DNA from: Candidatus Chryseobacterium colombiense
GTDB lineage: Bacteria > Bacteroidota > Bacteroidia > Flavobacteriales > Weeksellaceae
DNA: 64,000 bases
Direction of reading: 5' to 3'
Assembly: GCA_029203185.1 (NCBI GenBank)
Contig: CP119310.1
Location: 2,982,001 to 3,046,000 of the forward strand
Shown here piece after piece: positions 62,472 to 64,000 of this stretch. The position numbers and the translations under genes are program-made. The notes under the pieces are model-generated. The model had not been told where the DNA came from and searched no databases. It was given only the letters and a program-made list of their open reading frames with translations. Position 1 is the first letter of the stretch. Every line of letters begins with the position of its first letter.

Positions 62472-62530
62472 TGTCATTTCGAGGAAGGAGAAATCTTTTT
62501 GTAAGATTCTTCACTTCGTTCAGAATGACA
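62472..62530. repeat. dispersed inverted repeat, copy 3 (degenerate)
   Basis: TGTCATTTCGAGGAAGGAG at the left and AAGATTCTTCACTTCG, TTCAGAATGACA at the right form an imperfect hairpin. It shares the TGTCATT ends and AGATTCTTC core with copies at 12781 and 40912. It is between two minus-strand genes. Confidence 0.7.
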
Positions 62531-62556
62531 GTGGTTACTAAGATGATAGAAGGAAA

Positions 62557-63069
62557 CTATTTTTCATCAAGATAAACCAAATAACCTTCAAAATCATCAT
62601 CCAAATTTTTTAAGACTTTTGCATCCTTCATTTTCTTTTCCAGTGCATCAATGAAAAAGCTTTTTTCAAAAAACTGGCGGTGAATTCCTGGAAGCAGTTC
62701 CATAAAATAATCCATTCCGATTTTATTGTTATGAAGGTCCATTTTGGTTTCTAAAGGTTTGTTTGGAAATAGCTCTTCATGCATATCAGTCATTCTTTTG
62801 CAGAATTCCAGAGCTTTTTTGGGGGAAGAAATTTTACAGCAATACATCATGATAAAACAACACCAAAGGGAATGTCTGAAAGCATTTCCAATTCCATTAT
62901 TAGAGGCTGTTTTTGGGAATTTTTTCTGCGCAATGGTATACGCTTGTATGGTAGCATGAAAACTTAATAAAGAAAAAAGAGGATGGGGAAGGACAAGAGA
63001 CAAAAGACGTAAAATCTTTTTAAAACTCATACTCCGGATCGTATCAAAAAATATTTTAAAAGTTCTCAT
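62557..63069 (-). CDS. hypothetical protein, DUF6973-like
   Basis: A 170 aa protein. The recognisable block is NNGIGNAFRHSLWCCFIMMYCC near residues 57-78, then MTDMHEELFPNKPLETKMDLHNNKIGMDYF, which resembles the DUF6973 type (NAFRHxxW and DxxNNxxG). The conserved His, Asp and Asn suggest an enzyme-like site, but no activity is known. The N-terminus is hydrophobic in part (LLSLVLPHPLFSLLSF). The start at 63069 is an ATG; the codon before is a TTG. Confidence 0.7.
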   Translation of the reverse strand: MRTFKIFFDTIRSMSFKKILRLLSLVLPHPLFSLLSFHATIQAYTIAQKKFPKTASNNGIGNAFRHSLWCCFIMMYCCKISSPKKALEFCKRMTDMHEELFPNKPLETKMDLHNNKIGMDYFMELLPGIHRQFFEKSFFIDALEKKMKDAKVLKNLDDDFEGYLVYLDEK

Positions 63070-63077
63070 CAATAAAA

Positions 63078-63102
63078 ATCTCTCCCTTAATTAGAGAGAG
63101 AT
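63078..63102 (-). terminator. accD terminator
   Basis: Minus strand: ATCTCTC (63096-63102 side) pairs with GAGAGAT (63078-63084 side), followed by TTTTT, just after the accD stop. Confidence 0.75.
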
Positions 63103-63124
63103 GATTGTATTTTTGTTACAAATT

Positions 63125-63982
63125 TTAAGCACGTACTGCTAATAAATTTACTGTTTTAGCTACTGTATCCTGAATTTCAGTTCTTTTCACAATGAAATCC
63201 ACAAATCCTTTTTCCTGTAGGAATTCAGAAGTCTGGAATCCTTCCGGTAGATCTCTACCAATCGTTTCACGAATAACTCTAGGTCCTGCAAAACCGATTA
63301 AAGCTCCCGGTTCAGCCATGATAATATCCGCCGTCATTGCAAAAGAAGCCGTAATACCTCCAAAAGTAGGATCACAAAGGTAAGCAATGTATAAAAGTCC
63401 TGCTTCTGAAAGCTGAGCCAATTTAGCCTGCACTTTTGCCAACTGCATCAAAGAGTAGGTTGCTTCCTGCATTCTTGCACCTCCTGACTGACAAATGATC
63501 ATGTAAGGAAGTTTATGCTGAATACAGTAATCTACCGCTCTTCTGATTTTTTCTCCCATTACAGAACCCAAAGATCCACCGATAAAAGCAAAATCCATAC
63601 AAGAAACTACCATTTCAGTTCCTTTTACAGTTCCTACAGCGTTTCTGATAGAGTCAGTAAGCTTTGTTTTCGCTTTTACTTCTTTCAGACGGTCTACGTA
63701 AGGTTTTGTATCTTTAAAGTTAAGGATATCTATACTTTCAACGTTAGCATCTAACTCAGTGAATTTACCTTCATCAAAAAGGATATCAAAAAATTCTGCA
63801 CTTCCAATTCTTACATGAAAACCATCTTCTGGAGAAACATAGTTGTTTCTTTTTAATTCTTCATGCTCAACTACTTTTCCTGAAGGAGTTTGGTGCCAAA
63901 GACCTTTTGGAACATCCTTTTTTTCATCAGTAGAAGTCGTAATGTTTTTTGCTTTTCTTTTAAACCAGTCGAATGCTGCCAT
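63125..63982 (-). CDS. accD: acetyl-CoA carboxylase carboxyltransferase subunit beta
   Basis: AccD forms, with AccA, the carboxyltransferase that makes malonyl-CoA for fatty-acid synthesis. The 285 aa protein has the crotonase-like body with CMDFAFIGGSLGSVMGEKI, CQSGGARMQEATYSLMQLAK and LCDPTFGGITASFAM, and ends GFAGPRVIRETIGRDLPEGFQTSEFL. The N-terminal zinc ribbon of E. coli AccD, with four Cys, is missing: the matching stretch is KGLWHQTPSGKVVEHEELKRN with no Cys. This is usual in Bacteroidetes. The promoter lies outside the window. Confidence 0.93.
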   Translation of the reverse strand: MAAFDWFKRKAKNITTSTDEKKDVPKGLWHQTPSGKVVEHEELKRNNYVSPEDGFHVRIGSAEFFDILFDEGKFTELDANVESIDILNFKDTKPYVDRLKEVKAKTKLTDSIRNAVGTVKGTEMVVSCMDFAFIGGSLGSVMGEKIRRAVDYCIQHKLPYMIICQSGGARMQEATYSLMQLAKVQAKLAQLSEAGLLYIAYLCDPTFGGITASFAMTADIIMAEPGALIGFAGPRVIRETIGRDLPEGFQTSEFLQEKGFVDFIVKRTEIQDTVAKTVNLLAVRA

Positions 63983-64000
63983 TTTATAATATATTAATGT

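Noticed and set aside
1..64000. CRISPR array, prophage, IS element or integrase
   Set aside because: No regularly spaced direct repeats, cas genes, transposase, integrase or phage structural proteins were seen in the window.

Overview
The window reads as a chromosomal segment of a Flavobacteriia bacterium, most like Chryseobacterium and relatives (family Weeksellaceae). This placement is an inference from several signs. The DNA is AT-rich. Promoter-like sites match the Bacteroidetes pattern TTTG-N19/20-TAnnTTTG. There are TonB-dependent receptors with carboxypeptidase-like N-termini, a DUF4249 lipoprotein, type IX secretion (T9SS) cargo with type A and type B C-terminal domains, 2TM-domain proteins, and an AccD without a zinc ribbon. 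No prophage, insertion sequence, CRISPR array or rRNA was seen. The only RNA genes found are two identical tRNA-Val(UAC) genes in tandem.

Layout. 0-5.4 kb: guaC, then a tight four-gene operon (Lgt-fold membrane protein, small membrane protein, COG1964/Tes-like radical SAM enzyme, membrane protein), then surE. 5.6-12.7 kb: a TonB-dependent receptor with a DUF4249 lipoprotein, a Prc-type protease, Cu/Zn SOD and an AraC/GyrI regulator. 13-20.8 kb: a signalling locus with a TonB-dependent receptor, a secreted protein, a LytS-type kinase fused to a 2TM domain, three free 2TM proteins, an ICMT-like methyltransferase and a LytTR response regulator. 20.9-28.3 kb: a frameshifted Gly/Cys-rich membrane protein, mnmA, a duplicated lipoprotein/secreted-protein cassette and a T9SS cargo protein. 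28.4-34.9 kb: clpC, three glycosyltransferases and sufE. 35-43.2 kb: the tRNAs and housekeeping genes (folC, tolC-like, SprT-like, manC, GNAT, bcp, nth, DinB-like) and a second frameshifted gene. 43.2-49.1 kb: a DUF885 peptidase, an ExbB-ExbD-TonB operon and an aspartic protease-like protein. 49.2-60.3 kb: two tandem T9SS type B IgGFc-like proteins, one T9SS type A fibronectin protein, and a divergent pair of membrane TPR proteins, one ending in an AraC-type HTH. 60.3-64 kb: a nucleoside-gate transporter, small hypotheticals and accD.

How genes work together. ExbB/ExbD/TonB would energise the two TonB-dependent receptors. The LytS/LytTR pair appears to control its own neighbourhood: two promoters, ahead of the receptor at 13.0 kb and the 2TM pair at 18.4 kb, carry the same direct repeat (AC-x-x-YTCRG-type 9-mers, N12 spacer), which resembles known LytTR-family boxes, at nearly the same distance from the -7 element. 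The most unusual operon is the Lgt-fold/Tes-like radical SAM set. The Lgt-like protein lacks the canonical active-site His and Asn, which suggests lipid chemistry other than ordinary lipoprotein acylation.
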